DNA of 64,000 nt from Limnoperna fortunei. Lineage: Eukaryota; Mollusca; Bivalvia; Mytilida; Modiolidae. Location of the stretch: the NCBI GenBank assembly GCA_944474755.1, contig OX104111.1:102725178-102789177 (forward strand), given 5' to 3'. The notes below the pieces were generated by a model, which made no database searches, was not told the DNA's origin, and worked only from the letters and a program-made list of their open reading frames with translations. Made by a program: the position numbers and the translations under genes. Shown here in pieces: positions 31,015 through 44,513 of this stretch. Position 1 is the first letter of the stretch; each line of letters starts with the position of its first letter.

Positions 31015-33204
31015 AATGATGAGGTTTAGAAACTAAAAATATTTATATCATGAGGCAAGAAATGTTGAAGTGAAAATGGACTTTACCGTTCTGGGGCGTT
31101 GAGATATTAAGTCAGGCTAGAGAGAGTTAGAGACCATGCTATCGTACACGCGAGAATAGTCGGTAACTCTCTACTAATTCTATGACGTTACACTTTATCG
31201 TCCATGTAGTTTGGACTCCTATTGGTCAGTCCGATCTAAAATGAAATTGTCAGTATGATGAAGGAGTAATGAACGTTTAACTGAAATCTGCAGTGGGTTA
31301 TCGACACCGGAGGCACATAAATTGTGTTACATTTCCTTAAATAAAATTGTTAAAGGGCGAATAATGGAGATTTGAAAATATAATTTCTTTTAAAGTCTTG
31401 ATAACATCGATGTAATTTAATTCAAAGTAATGATTTTCAATAGTCGGATTTATAAATAAATTGTTCGAACAATTGTAATATAATTTATATTTAGCCCCTA
31501 GAAAGTTGGTAAGAGGTGATTTGAATGCATAATGCGGCTTTATTGGGTTATAAATAATGTCAATTATCACAGCATGGAAGAAACCATTATTAATATGCTT
31601 TTTAGAATTATTAATCTAATTTTAGAATGAATTACTAATAATGACGATCAGCATCTCCATCAAGGCTAAACATCATTTCAAGTAAAAACGCTGTGATATG
31701 GGTTTCATATCATTCAAACTTTGACGCTTAGACAGCCATCATGCACTAGTACTTTTGTCGCCGTCGTTCACTAAAAACGTTCTCTGAAGCTGCTTAGCCA
31801 AATTTTGTTTCTTAACTCATCTTAAGGTTGCCAGTTATAAAGTTTGTGTTTTTCACCAAACAACCAACATGGCCGGGTCAATAAAAAGAACATAATCTTG
31901 CATCAACACGTTTTTTGGTTTTTATCTCGAAAAGCATAGCAGATAGAAACATCACATTAAAATTATCAGTACTATATGATCGACCATTCATTCTTTGTCA
32001 AATGAGTTAATGTTATTGAACATCTATTTTACTGTTAGTTGTTTTTATAATTATAATTAAAAAAACAATAAAAGAAAACTATACTCATAAAATAAATCAT
32101 AAACAAGATAAAATCTACCAGTAAGCGATCAAAATGTCCAATAAAGTTATTATTTGAGTTATTGCCCTTCAGTGCCTAAGAGATAAAAGGTACTGTAACA
32201 CCAAACACAAGCAGAACGTCACGTGCTTAAAATTAGTGAGTATGGTCAAAATTATCGATCGACCTTTTTAAAATTAGTTATGGCAATTAATTTACTTTTT
32301 ACTTATTGTTTTATTCGACTTGATCGTGAAACCTTATAGATAGGGAAACTACTGTTTACTGCAAATTAATATGATCAGCAAGACATTATCTAGAAGTAAA
32401 TACCCCTTCTTGAGGTTGATGTCTCCGGGTGAGTGAGTACGAGCTTCTGGGAGCCTCTAATTTGTTAAATCAGTAGATACATTTACCCTTTTTATTAAAA
32501 TGGGGTGTAAAGGTTATTTTACAATTTTGTTTTTTATTAATGCTATATATAGGACGTGTGTGAATCCTCGAAAAGCTTTTGATTCGCGCATGACTTAGAT
32601 AATCATTTCCGATGCATTACATGTGTTTATATGTTTAGTTCTAACCCCGTGTCCTGATAAAGGTTTTTGAACTCATTTATGTTTCCGGTTTTCCCTAGAG
32701 GACTAATACATCATACCTACTGCCATGTTTAGATAAAATATTACGCAGATTAATCTTGATATGAACTCTACTCTAGGCAACGGATGCTAAAGATGTCTAT
32801 TTACGACGTAGTCTTGAGAATTGGTTTTTATCATGGTGCTTCGTGGGAAAGATGTTAATACAATTTTAATTTTTCAGACCTACAATTTTCTTTTAAAAAA
32901 CATCACATGAGTGATAATTAAAGAATATTGTTAAAACATCAGTATATGATGTTGCAGATTAACGAGTTATTTCCCCTTTTCCGACACTATTTCTTGTTCA
33001 TTTTTAAAACATTTTATATTTCTCACATCCCTATTCAATAACAAAATTGAATTTTCAGCATTACTTTTATTTAAAACATGCTTGCCCTGGGTATGGTGCC
33101 GGACGCTTAACCCCAAAACACCAATAGAAACATTCTGCGTTTTTACGTACAATGACCATCTCCCGCATTGATATAAGAAATACCTTCAATTAAATACTTA
33201 CCAG
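31015..33204. other. Unassigned AT-rich DNA
   Basis: About 2.2 kb without a recognised gene. An inverted repeat AGAGAGTTA/TAACTCTCT lies at 31121-31129 and 31164-31172. A 77-residue minus-strand frame (31337-31570), rich in Asn, Tyr and Ile, matches no family I know and is probably chance in AT-rich DNA. Confidence 0.4.
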
Positions 33205-33440
33205 GCTGGGTACTGGCTAACTTCATAGAGCTGCCAGTCTGTGGTCCATAATGGGTGAAGTGTTTTGAGAGTGCCATGTTTCATTCACCTTTATAGATAT
33301 TGGGAGAAGTAGGCGCTTTCTAACCATTACAGCAAAGGCTAAATTCTCTGTCCCTACCCCACTCTCCATACTTCCCAAGCGTAAGTTCTTGCCAACCGAA
33401 TACTTTGATTGATTGGTTGATTTTTTGGCTGTTTTCAAAG
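33205..33440 (+). repeat. Dispersed family R copy, diverged
   Basis: CTGTGGTCCATAATGGGTGA, AGTGTTTTGAGAGTGCCATG, GAGAAGTAGGCGCTTTCTA and CAAAGGCTAAATTCTCTG follow the family order. The 3' signature is largely lost, but TTGATTGATTGG remains at the end. Confidence 0.65.
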
Positions 33441-34084
33441 AGGTAGTTAACAAACAATACATATAAATGACAAATAATCGAGACTTAGGACTGCATTTAA
33501 AATATATTATGAGTTGGGTAGAGACGAGGAATTCAGCCTATTGTAGTTGGTTAAATGAATCTTCTATAATCGACATCTACACAAGAAGCTTTTAAAATTT
33601 GTGACAATCTCTGAACAGGTTTCCAACTATAGAAGACGTTCATCCATCCCTTATCCGCCACTAGGAGATACTTTGTACAGCTTTGTTGTCGATCCCTGGG
33701 AACTTCCTCGGTAAAAAAAAGTTCTTGTCTTTAATGTAGCTGCAATATAGCTTGCCTTCAGTAAACAAACTTGATTTAGGACTGCCAGCTTTTCGACACA
33801 ATATTTACAATTAACGAATATTAGAAAATACTTCTGACATTCGGCATTATCTTTAATGGCGAAAAAATACGACAAGACCAGCGTTACAGTTTAAATGTCA
33901 TTGTTTACAATATTTGTAAAGTTATTTACTTATAGAAATAAAATTAACAGCAGAGGCATTCCAAATTTGACTTTTGTTTCTTTAAATTGAAAAGAACATA
34001 CTAGGTTAACCCACCCTTCATACACAGGGTTCCGTGTGGTATACATATGTCAAAAGGTTTACTAAATTTTGATGGATCTTTTCA

Positions 34085-34165
34085 GTTTGACGGATTGATT
34101 GACTTACAGGAAAAAACACCCAGGGGGAGCAGTATTTCAGCAATATTTAGGAACAGAGGTACAAG
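34085..34165 (-). repeat. Dispersed family R 3' end, inverted
   Basis: On the minus strand AATATTGCTGAAATACTGCT, a GGGTGTTTTTT stretch and AATCAATC reproduce the family's 3' signature. Only the end is present. Confidence 0.6.
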
Positions 34166-34292
34166 ATAATGATAACAACAAAAATCAGTATAGGAAATGG
34201 ATGCCGCCCACTATCTTGAACTTTTATGAGTGTTAAATGTATAAAATTGGAAAAAGTTGCCTTCAGTATGAGGTTTAATTGTCTTAATTGAT

Positions 34293-34512
34293 ACATTACT
34301 CTACAGAACATGTACTTTAAGATATATTTTGTCGTTACTCAACAGAACACGGACTTTTAGGTGGCTTTTGCAGTTACTCTACAGAACACGGACTTTAAGA
34401 TGTATTTTGTCGTTACTCTACAGAACACGGGCTTTTAGGTGGCTTTTGCAGTTACTCTACGATACACAGAACATCAGTTGGTTTTGTCTATGCAGTACAC
34501 TGACTTTTAGTT
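34293..34512. repeat. ~39-bp imperfect tandem repeat, five units
   Basis: TTACTCTACAGAACACGGAC followed by TTTTAGGTGGCTTTTG or TTTAAGATGTATTTTG alternates, so the real period is a 78-bp dimer. The 117-residue plus-strand frame over it (34329-34682) simply reads the repeat. Confidence 0.85.
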
Positions 34513-34539
34513 GTCGTTTATTACACACGTTTAACCAGT

Positions 34540-34690
34540 GCTCGAACCACACATCTGCCCGAAGCGTTCCCAAGAGTAAGGACCCCCTAATTAGGGGTTT
34601 GTCAGGTTATATTTTGTCAAGCTTGTCAGCAGACGTGTTTTGGAGACTGCCATGCTCCTTGCGAGATAAAGACCGTTGGTAAATCCCCTC
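34540..34690 (+). repeat. Dispersed family R copy, 5' half
   Basis: TTGTCAGGTTATATTTTGTC, ACGTGTTTTGGAGACTGCC and ATGCTCCTTGCGAGATAAAG match 11964-12050 of the most complete copy. It stops there. Confidence 0.65.
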
Positions 34691-35063
34691 GCTTAGATAA
34701 TTGTATATTACTTGTTCTTGAAGTTAACCAAGCATTAATAAATCACAAGTTTAATCGTTAAATTGTCTAGTGTACGCTAATTAAAAATACTAATATTTTT
34801 ATATAGTTCAAAATTATCAGTATGAACATCAATATACGTAAAAAAGCATTTTTATTGATCGATACCATGAAAACATAATTGAGACATGTAATTCACATAA
34901 TAAAGTATCTTTAAAGGAAATCGACAAACAGCACATGTTTTTTTAAAGCCTTTTTTCTACTATCTTCACGACTTTCAATGAGGATAACAACGCTCATTCA
35001 ATGAGACAAACAATATAACGCCTGAGCGTTTTAATTATACACACTCTGACATAATGTGTTTGG
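34691..35063. other. AT-rich DNA left of the 38-bp satellite
   Basis: No feature recognised. Confidence 0.5.
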
Positions 35064-35084
35064 GAGCCTCGGTGGCCGATATAG
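35064..35084 (+). repeat. tRNA-head-like scrap at satellite edge
   Basis: GCCTCGGTGGCCGA at about 35066-35079 resembles the start of the SINE head at 21411 (CCGGTGGCCGAGTGG). The 38-bp satellite begins directly after it, cutting off the rest of any A box. Confidence 0.4.
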
Positions 35085-38000
35085 GCATAAAGGGTCAACC
35101 CGTGGTAAGAGTATAATAACTGCCATAAAAGGGTCAACCCGTGGTAAGAGTAAAATAACTGGCATAAAGGGTCAACCCGTGGTAAGAATAAAATAACTGC
35201 CATAAAGGGTCAACCTGTGGTAAGAGTAAAATAACTGCCATAAAGGGTCAACCCGTGGTAAGAGTAAAATAACTGCAATAAAGGTTCAACCCGTGGTAAG
35301 AGTAAAAAAAACTGGCATAAAGGGTCAACCCGTGGTAAGAGTAAAAATAACTGCCATAAAGGTTCAACCCGTGGTAAGAGTAAAAAAACTGGCATAAAAG
35401 GTCAACCCGTGGTAAGAGTAAAATAACTGCCATAAAGGTCAACTCATGGTAAGAGTAAAATAACTGCCATAATGGGTCAACCCGTGGTAAGAGTAAAATA
35501 ACTGTCATTAAGGGTCAACCCGTGGTAAGAGTAAAAGAACTGCCATAAAGGGTCAACCCGTGGTAAGAGTAAAATAACTGGCATAAAGGGTCAACTCGTG
35601 GTAACAGTACAATAACTGCCATAAAGGGTTAACCCGTGGTAAGAGTAAAATAACTGCCATAAAGGGTCAACTCGTGGTAAGAGTAAAATAACTGGCATAA
35701 AGGGTCAACCCGTGGTAAGAGTAAAAAAACTGGCATAAAGGGTCAACCTGTGGTAAGAGTAAAATAACTGCCATAAAGGGTCGACCCGGGGTAAGAGTAA
35801 AATAACTGGCATAAAGGGTCAACCAGTGGTAAGAGTAAAATAACTGCCATAAAGGGTCAACCCGTGGTAAGAGTAAAATAACTGCCATAAAGGGTCAACC
35901 AGTGGTAAGAGTAAAATAACTGCCATAAAGGGTCAACTCGTGGTAAGAGTAAAATAACTGGCATAAAGGGTCAACCAGTGGTAAGAGTAAAATAACTCCA
36001 TAAAGGGTCAACTCGTGGTAAGAATAAAATAACTGCCATAAAGGATCAACCCGTGGTAAGAGTAAAATAACTGGCATAAAGGGTCAACTCGTGGTAACAG
36101 TACAATAACTGGCATAAAGGGTCAACCCGTGGTAAGAGTAAAATAACTGCCATAAAGGGTCAACCCGTGGTAAGAGTAAAAAAACTGGCATAAAGGGTCA
36201 ACCTGTGGTAAGAGTAAAATAACTGCCATAAAGGGTCGACCCGGGGTAAGAGTAAAATAACTGCCATAAAGGGTCAACCAGTGGTAAGAGTAAAATAACT
36301 GCCATAAAGGGTCAACCCGTGGTAAGAGTAAAATAACTGCTTTAAAGGGTCAACCCGTGGTAAGAGTAAAATAACTGCCATAAAGGGTCAACCAGTGGTA
36401 AGAGTAAAATAACTGCCATAAAGGGCCAACCAGTGGTAAGAGTAAAATAACTGCCATAAAGGGTCAACTCGTGGTAAGAGTAAAATAACTGTCATAAAGG
36501 GTCAACCCGTGGTAAGAGTAAAATAACTGCCATAAAGGGTCAACCCGTGGTAAGAGTAAAATAACTGCCATAAAGGGTCGACCCGTGGTAAGAGTAAAAT
36601 AACTGTCATAAAGGGTCAACCAGTGGTAAGAGTAAAATAACTCCATAAAGGGTCAACTCGTGGTAAGAGTAAAATAACTGCCATAAAGGGTCAACCCGTG
36701 GTAAGAGTAAAATAACTGGCATAAAGGGTCAACTCGTGGTAACAGTACAATAACTGGCATAAAGGGTCAACCCGTGGTAAGAGTAAAATAACTGCCATAA
36801 AGGGTCAACCCGTGGTAAGAGTAAAAAAACTGCCATAAAGGGTCAACCCGTGGTAAGAGTAAAATAACTGCCATAAAGGGTCAACCCGTGGTAAGAGTAA
36901 AATAACTGCCATAAAGGGTCAACCCGTGGTAAGAGTAAAAAAACTGGCATAAAGGGTCAACCTGTGGTAAGAGTAAAATAACTGCCATAAAGGGTCGACC
37001 CGGGGTAAGAGTAAAATAACTGGCATAAAGGGTCAACCAGTGGTAAGAGTAAAATAACTGCCATAAAGGGTCAACCCGTGGTAAGAGTAAAATAACTGCT
37101 TTAAAGGGTCAACCCGTGGTAAGAGTAAAATAACTGCCATAAAGGGTCAACCAGTGGTAAGAGTAAAATAACTGCCATAAAGGGCCAACCAGTGGTAAGA
37201 GTAAAATAACTGCCATAAAGGGTCAACTCGTGGTAAGAGTAAAATAACTGTCATAAAGGGTCAACCCGTGGTAAGAGTAAAATAACTGCCATAAAGGGTC
37301 AACCCGTGGTAAGAGTAAAATAACTGCCATAAAGGGTCGACCCGTGGTAAGAGTAAAATAATTGTCATAAAGGGTCAACTCGTGGTAAGAGTAAAATAAC
37401 TGGCATAAAGGGTCAACCAGTGGTAAGAGTAAAATAACTGCCATAAAGGGTCAACTCGTGGTAAGAGTAAAATAACTGCCATAAAGGGTGAATCCGTGGT
37501 AAGAGTAGAATAACTGGCATAAAGGGTCAACCAGTGGTAAGAGTATAATAACTGCCATAAAGGGTCAACTCGTGGTAAGAGTAAAACAACTGGCATAAAG
37601 GGTCAACCCGTGGTAAGAGTAAAATAACTGTCATAAAGGGTCAACCCGTGGTAAGAGTAAAATAACTGTCATAAAGGGTCAACCCGTGGTAAGAGTAAAA
37701 CAACTGTCATAAAGGGTCAACCCGTGGTAAGAGTAAAATAACTGGCATAAAGGGTCAACCCGTGGTAAGAGTAAAATAACTGTCATAAAGGGTCAACCAG
37801 TGGTAAGAGTAAAATAACTGTCATAAAGGGTCAACCATTGGTAAGAGTAAAATAACTGTCATAAAGGGTCAACCAGTGTTAAGAGTAAAATAACTGCCAT
37901 AAAGGGTGAATCCGTGGTAAGAGTAGAATAACTGGCATAAAGGGTCAACCAGTGGTAAGAGTATAATAACTGCCATAAAGGGTCAACCCGTGGTAAGAGT

Positions 38001-39149
38001 AAAACAACTGGCATAAAGGGTCAACCCGTGGTAAGAGTAAAACAACTGGCATAAAGGGTCAACCCGTGGTAAGAGTAAAATAACTGTCATAAAGGGTCAA
38101 CCCGTGGTAAGAGTAAAATAACTGTCATAAAGGGTCAACCCGTGGTAAGAGTAAAATAACTGGCATAAAGGGTCAACCCGTGGTAAGAGTAAAATAACTG
38201 CCATAAAGGGTCAACCAGTGGTAAGAGTAAAATAACTGCCATAACGGGTCAACCAGTGGTAAGAGTAAAATAACTGTCATAAAGGGTCAACCAGTGTTAA
38301 GGGTAAAATAACTGCCATAAAGGGTCAACTCGTGGTAAGAGTAAAATAGCTGCCATAAAGGGTCAACCCGTGGTAAGAGTAAAATAACTGCCATAAACGG
38401 TCAAGCAGTGGTAAGAGTAAAATAACTGCCATAAAGGGTCAACCCGTGGTAAGAGTAAAATAACTGTCATAAAGGGTCAACCCGTGGTAAGAGTAAAATA
38501 ACTGCCATAAAGGGTCAACCCGTGGTAAGAGTAAAATAACTGGCATAAAGGGTCGACCAGTGGTAAGAGTAAAATAACTGTCATAAAGTGTCAACTCGTG
38601 GTAAGAGTAAAATAACTGGCATAAAGGGTCAACCCGTGGTAAGAGTAAAATAACTGCCATAAAGGGTCAACCAGTGGTAAGAGTAAAATAACTGCCATAA
38701 AGGGTCAACTCGTGGTAAGAGTAAAAGAACTGCCATAAAGGTTCAACCCGTGGTAAGAGTAAAATAACTGCCATAAAGGGTTAACCCGTGGTAAGAGTAA
38801 AATAACTGCCATAAAGGGTCAACCCGTGGTAAGAGTAAAATAACTGCCATAAAGGGTCAACCAGTGGTAAGAGTAAAATAACTGCCATAAAGGGTCAACT
38901 CGTGGTAAGAGTAAAATAACTGGCATAAAGGGTCAACCAGTGGTAAGAGTAAATAACTGCCATAAAGGGTCAACTCGTGGTAAGAGTAAAATAACTGTCA
39001 TAAAGGGTCAACCCGTGGTAAGAGTAAAATAACTGGCATAAAGGGTCAACTCGTGGTAACAGTACAATAACTGGCATAAAGGGTCAACCCGTGGTAAGAG
39101 TAAAATAACTGCCATAAAGGGTCAACCCGTGGTAAGAGTAAAAAAACTG

Positions 39150-42100
39150 CCATAAAGGGTCAACCCGTGGTAAGAGTAAAATAACTGCCATAAAGGGTCA
39201 ACCCGTGGTAAGAGTAAAATAACTGCCATAAAGGGTCAACCCGTGGTAAGAGTAAAAAAACTGGCATAAAGGGTCAACCTGTGGTAAGAGTAAAATAACT
39301 GCCATAAAGGGTCGACCCGGGGTAAGAGTAAAATAACTGGCATAAAGGGTCAACCCGTGGTAAGAGTAAAACAACTGGCATAAAGGGTCAACCCGTGGTA
39401 AGAGTAAAATAACTGCCATAAAGGGTCAACCCATGGTAAGAGTAAAATAACTGTCATAAAGGGTCAACCCGTGGTAAGAGTAAAACAACTGTCATAAAGG
39501 GTCAACCCGTGGTAAGAGTAAAATAACTGGCATAAAGGGTCAACCCGTGGTAAGAGTAAAATAACTGTCATAAAGGGTCAACCAGTGGTAAGAGTAAAAT
39601 AACGCCATAAAGGGTCAACCAGTGGTAAGAGTAAAATAACTGTCATAAAGGGTCAACCAGTGTTAAGAGTAAAATAACTGCCATAAAGGGTGAATCCGTG
39701 GTAAGAGTAGAATAACTGGCATAAAGGGTCAACCAGTGGTAAGAGTATAATAACTGCCATAAAGGGTCAACCCGTGGTAAGAGTAAAACAACTGGCATAA
39801 AGGGTCAACCCGTGGTAAGAGTAAAATAACTGCCATAAAGGGTCAACCCGTGGTAAGAGTAAAATAACTGTCATAAAGGGTCAACCCGTGGTAAGAGTAA
39901 AATAACTGTCATAAAGGGTCAACCCGTGGTAAGAGTAAAATAACTGGCATAAAGGGTCAACCCGTGGTAAGAGTAAAATAACTGCCATAAAGGGTCAACC
40001 AGTGGTAAGAGTAAAATAACTGCCATAACGGGTCAACCAGTGGTAAGAGTAAAATAACTGTCATAAAGGGTCAACCAGTGGTAAGGGTAAAATAACTGCC
40101 ATAAAGGGTCAACTCGTGGTAAGAGTAAAATAGCTGCCATAAAGGGTCAACCCGTGGTAAGAGTAAAATAACTGCCATAAACGGTCAAGCAGTGGTAAGA
40201 GTAAAATAACTGCCATAAAGGGTCAACCCGTGGTAAGAGTAAAATAACTGTCATAAAGGGTCAACCCGTGGTAAGAGTAAAATAACTGCCATAAAGGGTC
40301 AACCCGTGGTAAGAGTAAAATAACTGGCATAAAGGGTCGACCCGTGGTAAGAGTAAAATAACTGTCATAAAGGGTCAACTCGTGGTAAGAGTAAAATAAC
40401 TGGCATAAAGGGTCAACCCGTGGTAAGAGTAAAATAACTGCCATAAAGGGTCAACCAGTGGTAAGAGTAAAATAACTGCCATAAAGGGTCAACTCGTGAT
40501 AAGAGTAAAATAACTGCCATAAAGTGTCATCCCGTGGTAAGAGTAAAATAACTGGCATAAAGGGTCAACTCGTGGTAAGAGTAAAATAGCTGCCATAAAG
40601 GGTCAACCCGTGGTAAGAGTAAAATAACTGCCATAAAGGGTCAACCAGTGGTAAGAGTAAAATAACTGCCATAAAGGGTCAACCCGTGGTAAGAGTAAAA
40701 TAACTGTCATAAAGGGTCAACCCGTGGTAAGAGTAAAATAACTGCCATAAAGGGTCAACCCGTGGTAAGAGTAAAATAACTGGCATAAAGGGTCGACCCG
40801 TGGTAAGAGTAAAATAACTGTCATAAAGGGTCAACCCGTGGTAAGAGTAAAATAACTGCCATAAAGGGTCAACTCGTGGTAAGAGTAAAACAACTGGCAT
40901 AAAGGGTCAACCCGTGGTAAGAGTAAAATAACTGTCATAAAGGGTCAACCCGTGGTAAGAGTAAAATAACTGTCATAAAGGGTCAACCCGTGGTAAGAGT
41001 AAAACAACTGTCATAAAGGGTCAACCCGTGGTAAGAGTAAAATAACTGGCATAAAGGGTCAACCCGTGGTAAGAGTAAAATAACTGTCATAAAGGGTCAA
41101 CCAGTGGTAAGAGTAAAATAACTGTCATAAAGGGTCAACCATTGGTAAGAGTAAAATAACTGTCATAAAGGGTCAACCAGTGTTAAGAGTAAAATAACTG
41201 CCATAAAGGGTGAATCCGTGGTAAGAGTAGAATAACTGGCATAAAGGGTCAACCAGTGGTAAGAGTATAATAACTGCCATAAAGGGTCAACCCGTGGTAA
41301 GAGTAAAACAACTGGCATAAAGGGTCAACCCGTGGTAAGAGTAAAACAACTGGCATAAAGGGTCAACCCGTGGTAAGAGTAAAATAACTGTCATAAAGGG
41401 TCAACCCGTGGTAAGAGTAAAATAACTGCCATAAAGGGTCAACCCGTGGTAAGAGTAAAATAACTGCCATAAAGGGTCAACCCGTGGTAAGAGTAAAAAA
41501 ACTGGCATAAAGGGTCAACCTGTGGTAAGAGTAAAATAACTGCCATAAAGGGTCGACCCGGGGTAAGAGTAAAATAACTGGCATAAAGGGTCAACCCGTG
41601 GTAAGAGTAAAACAACTGGCATAAAGGGTCAACCCGTGGTAAGAGTAAAATAACTGCCATAAAGGGTCAACCCGTGGTAAGAGTAAAATAACTGTCATAA
41701 AGGGTCAACCCGTGGTAAGAGTAAAACAACTGTCATAAAGGGTCAACCCGTGCTAAGAGTAAAATAACTGGCATAAAGGGTCAACCCGTGGTAAGAGTAA
41801 AATAACTGTCATAAAGGGTCAACCAGTGGTAAGAGTAAAATAACGCCATAAAGGGTCAACCAGTGGTAAGAGTAAAATAACTGTCATAAAGGGTCAACCA
41901 GTGTTAAGAGTAAAATAACTGCCATAAAGGGTGAATCCGTGGTAAGAGTAGAATAACTGGCATAAAGGGTCAACCAGTGGTAAGAGTATAATAACTGCCA
42001 TAAAGGGTCAACCCGTGGTAAGAGTAAAACAACTGGCATAAAGGGTCAACCCGTGGTAAGAGTAAAATAACTGCCATAAAGGGTCAACCCGTGGTAAGAG

Positions 42101-43632
42101 TAAAATAACTGTCATAAAGGGTCAACCCGTGGTAAGAGTAAAATAACTGTCATAAAGGGTCAACCCGTGGTAAGAGTAAAATAACTGGCATAAAGGGTCA
42201 ACCCGTGGTAAGAGTAAAATAACTGCCATAAAGGGTCAACCAGTGGTAAGAGTAAAATAACTGCCATAACGGGTCAACCAGTGGTAAGAGTAAAATAACT
42301 GTCATAAAGGGTCAACCAGTGTTAAGGGTAAAATAACTGCCATAAAGGGTCAACTCGTGGTAAGAGTAAAATAGCTGCCATAAAGGGTCAACCCGTGGTA
42401 AGAGTAAAATAACTGCCATAAAGGGTCAACCCGTGGTAAGAGTAAAATAACTGCCATAAAGGGTCAACCCGTGGTAAGAGTAAAATAACTGTCATAAAGG
42501 GTCAACCCGTGGTAAGAGTAAAATAACTGCCATAAAGGGTCAACCCGTGGTAAGAGTAAAATAACTGGCATAAAGGGTCGACCCGTGGTAAGAGTAAAAT
42601 AACTGTCATAAAGGGTCAACTCGTGGTAAGAGTAAAATAACTGGCATAAAGGGTCAACCCGTGGTAAGAGTAAAATAACTGCCATAAAGGGTCAACCAGT
42701 GGTAAGAGTAAAATAACTGCCATAAAGGGTCAACTCGTGGTAAGAGTAAAATAACTGCCATAAAGTGTCATCCCGTGGTAAGAGTAAAATAACTGGCATA
42801 AAGGGTCAACTCGTGGTAAGAGTAAAATAGCTGCCATAAAGGGTCAACCCGTGGTAAGAGTAAAATAACTGCCATAAAGGGTCAACCAGTGGTAAGAGTA
42901 AAATAACTGCCATAAAGGGTCAACCCGTGGTAAGAGTAAAATAACTGTCATAAAGGGTCAACCCGTGGTAAGAGTAAAATAACTGCCATAAAGGGTCAAC
43001 CCGTGGTAAGAGTAAAATAACTGGCATAAAGGGTCGATCCGTGGTAAGAGTAAAATAACTGTCATAAAGGGTCAACCCGTGGTAAGAGTAAAATAACTGC
43101 CATAAAGGGTCAACTCGTGGTAAGAGTAAAACAACTGGCATAAAGGGTCAACCCGTGGTAAGAGTAAAATAACTGTCATAAAGGGTCAACCCGTGGTAAG
43201 AGTAAAATAACTGTCATAAAGGGTCAACCCGTGGTAAGAGTAAAACAACTGTCATAAAGGGTCAACCCGTGGTAAGAGTAAAATAACTGGCATAAAGGGT
43301 CAACCCGTGGTAAGAGTAAAATAACTGTCATAAAGGGTCAACCAGTGGTAAGAGTAAAATAACTGTCATAAAGGGTCAACCATTGGTAAGAGTAAAATAA
43401 CTGTCATAAAGGGTCAACCAGTGTTAAGAGTAAAATAACTGCCATAAAGGGTGAATCCGTGGTAAGAGTAGAATAACTGGCATAAAGGGTCAACCAGTGG
43501 TAAGAGTAAAATAACTGCCATAAAGGGTCAACCCGTGGTAAGAGTAAAACAACTGGCATAAAGGGTCAACCCGTGGTAAGAGTAAAACAACTGGCATAAA
43601 GGGTCAACCCGTGGTAAGAGTAAAATAACTGC
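39150..43632. repeat. Tandem 2241-bp block duplication inside the satellite
   Basis: Landmark variants at about 39150-41391 recur at a constant offset of 2241 bp in 41391-43632: the AAAAAAACTGGC unit, CCGGGG unit, AATAACGCC deletion and CAACCATTGG unit. The block equals about 59 units. The edges abut, so it is a direct tandem duplication with few differences (for example GTGATAAG against GTGGTAAG). Boundaries are within a few units. Confidence 0.85.
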
Positions 43633-44513
43633 CATAAAGGGTCAACCCGTGGTAAGAGTAAAATAACTGGCATAAAGGGTCGACCCGTGGTAAGAGTAAA
43701 ATAACTGTCATAAAGGGTCAACCCGTGGTAAGAGTAAAATAACTGCCATAAAGGGTCAACCCGTGGTAAGAGTAAAATAACTGCCATAAAGGGTCAACCC
43801 GTGGTAAGAGTAAAATAACTGTCATAAAGGGTCAACCCGTGGTAAGAGTAAAATAACTGTCATAAAGGGTCAACCAGTGTTAAGAGTAAAATAGCTGCCA
43901 TAAAGGGTCAACCCGTGGTAAGAGTAAAATAACTGCAATAAAGGGTCAACCAGTGGTAAGAGTAAAATAACTGGCATAAAGGGTCAACCCGTGGTAAGAG
44001 TAAAATAACTGCCATAAAGGGTCAACCCGTGGTAAGAGTAAAATAACTGCCATAAAGGGTCAACCCGTGGTAAGAGTAAAATAACTGCCATAAAGGGTCA
44101 ACCTGTGGTAAGAGTAAAATAACAGCCATAAAGGGTCGACCCGGGGTAAGAGTAAAATAACTGGCATAAAGGGTCAACCCGTGGTAAGAGTAAAACAACT
44201 GGCATAAAGGGTCAACCCGTGGTAAGAGTAAAATAACTGCCATAAAGGGTCAACCCGTGGTAAGAGTAAAATAACTGTCATAAAGGGTCAACCCGTGGTA
44301 AGAGTAAAACAACTGTCATAAAGGGTCAACCCGTGGTAAGAGTAAAATAACTGGCATAAAGGGTCAACCCGTGATAACAGTAAAATAACTGTCATAAAGG
44401 GTAAACCAGTGGTAAGAGTAAAATAACGCCATAAAGGGTCAACCAGTGGTAAGAGTAAAATAACTGTCATAAAGGGTCAACCAGTGTTAAGAGTAAAATA
44501 ACTGCCATAAAGG

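Noticed and set aside
31337..31570. 77-residue minus-strand frame
   Set aside because: Asn/Tyr/Ile-rich composition as expected from AT-rich DNA, with no motif.
34329..34682. 117-residue plus-strand frame
   Set aside because: It reads a 39-bp tandem repeat and then a family R fragment.
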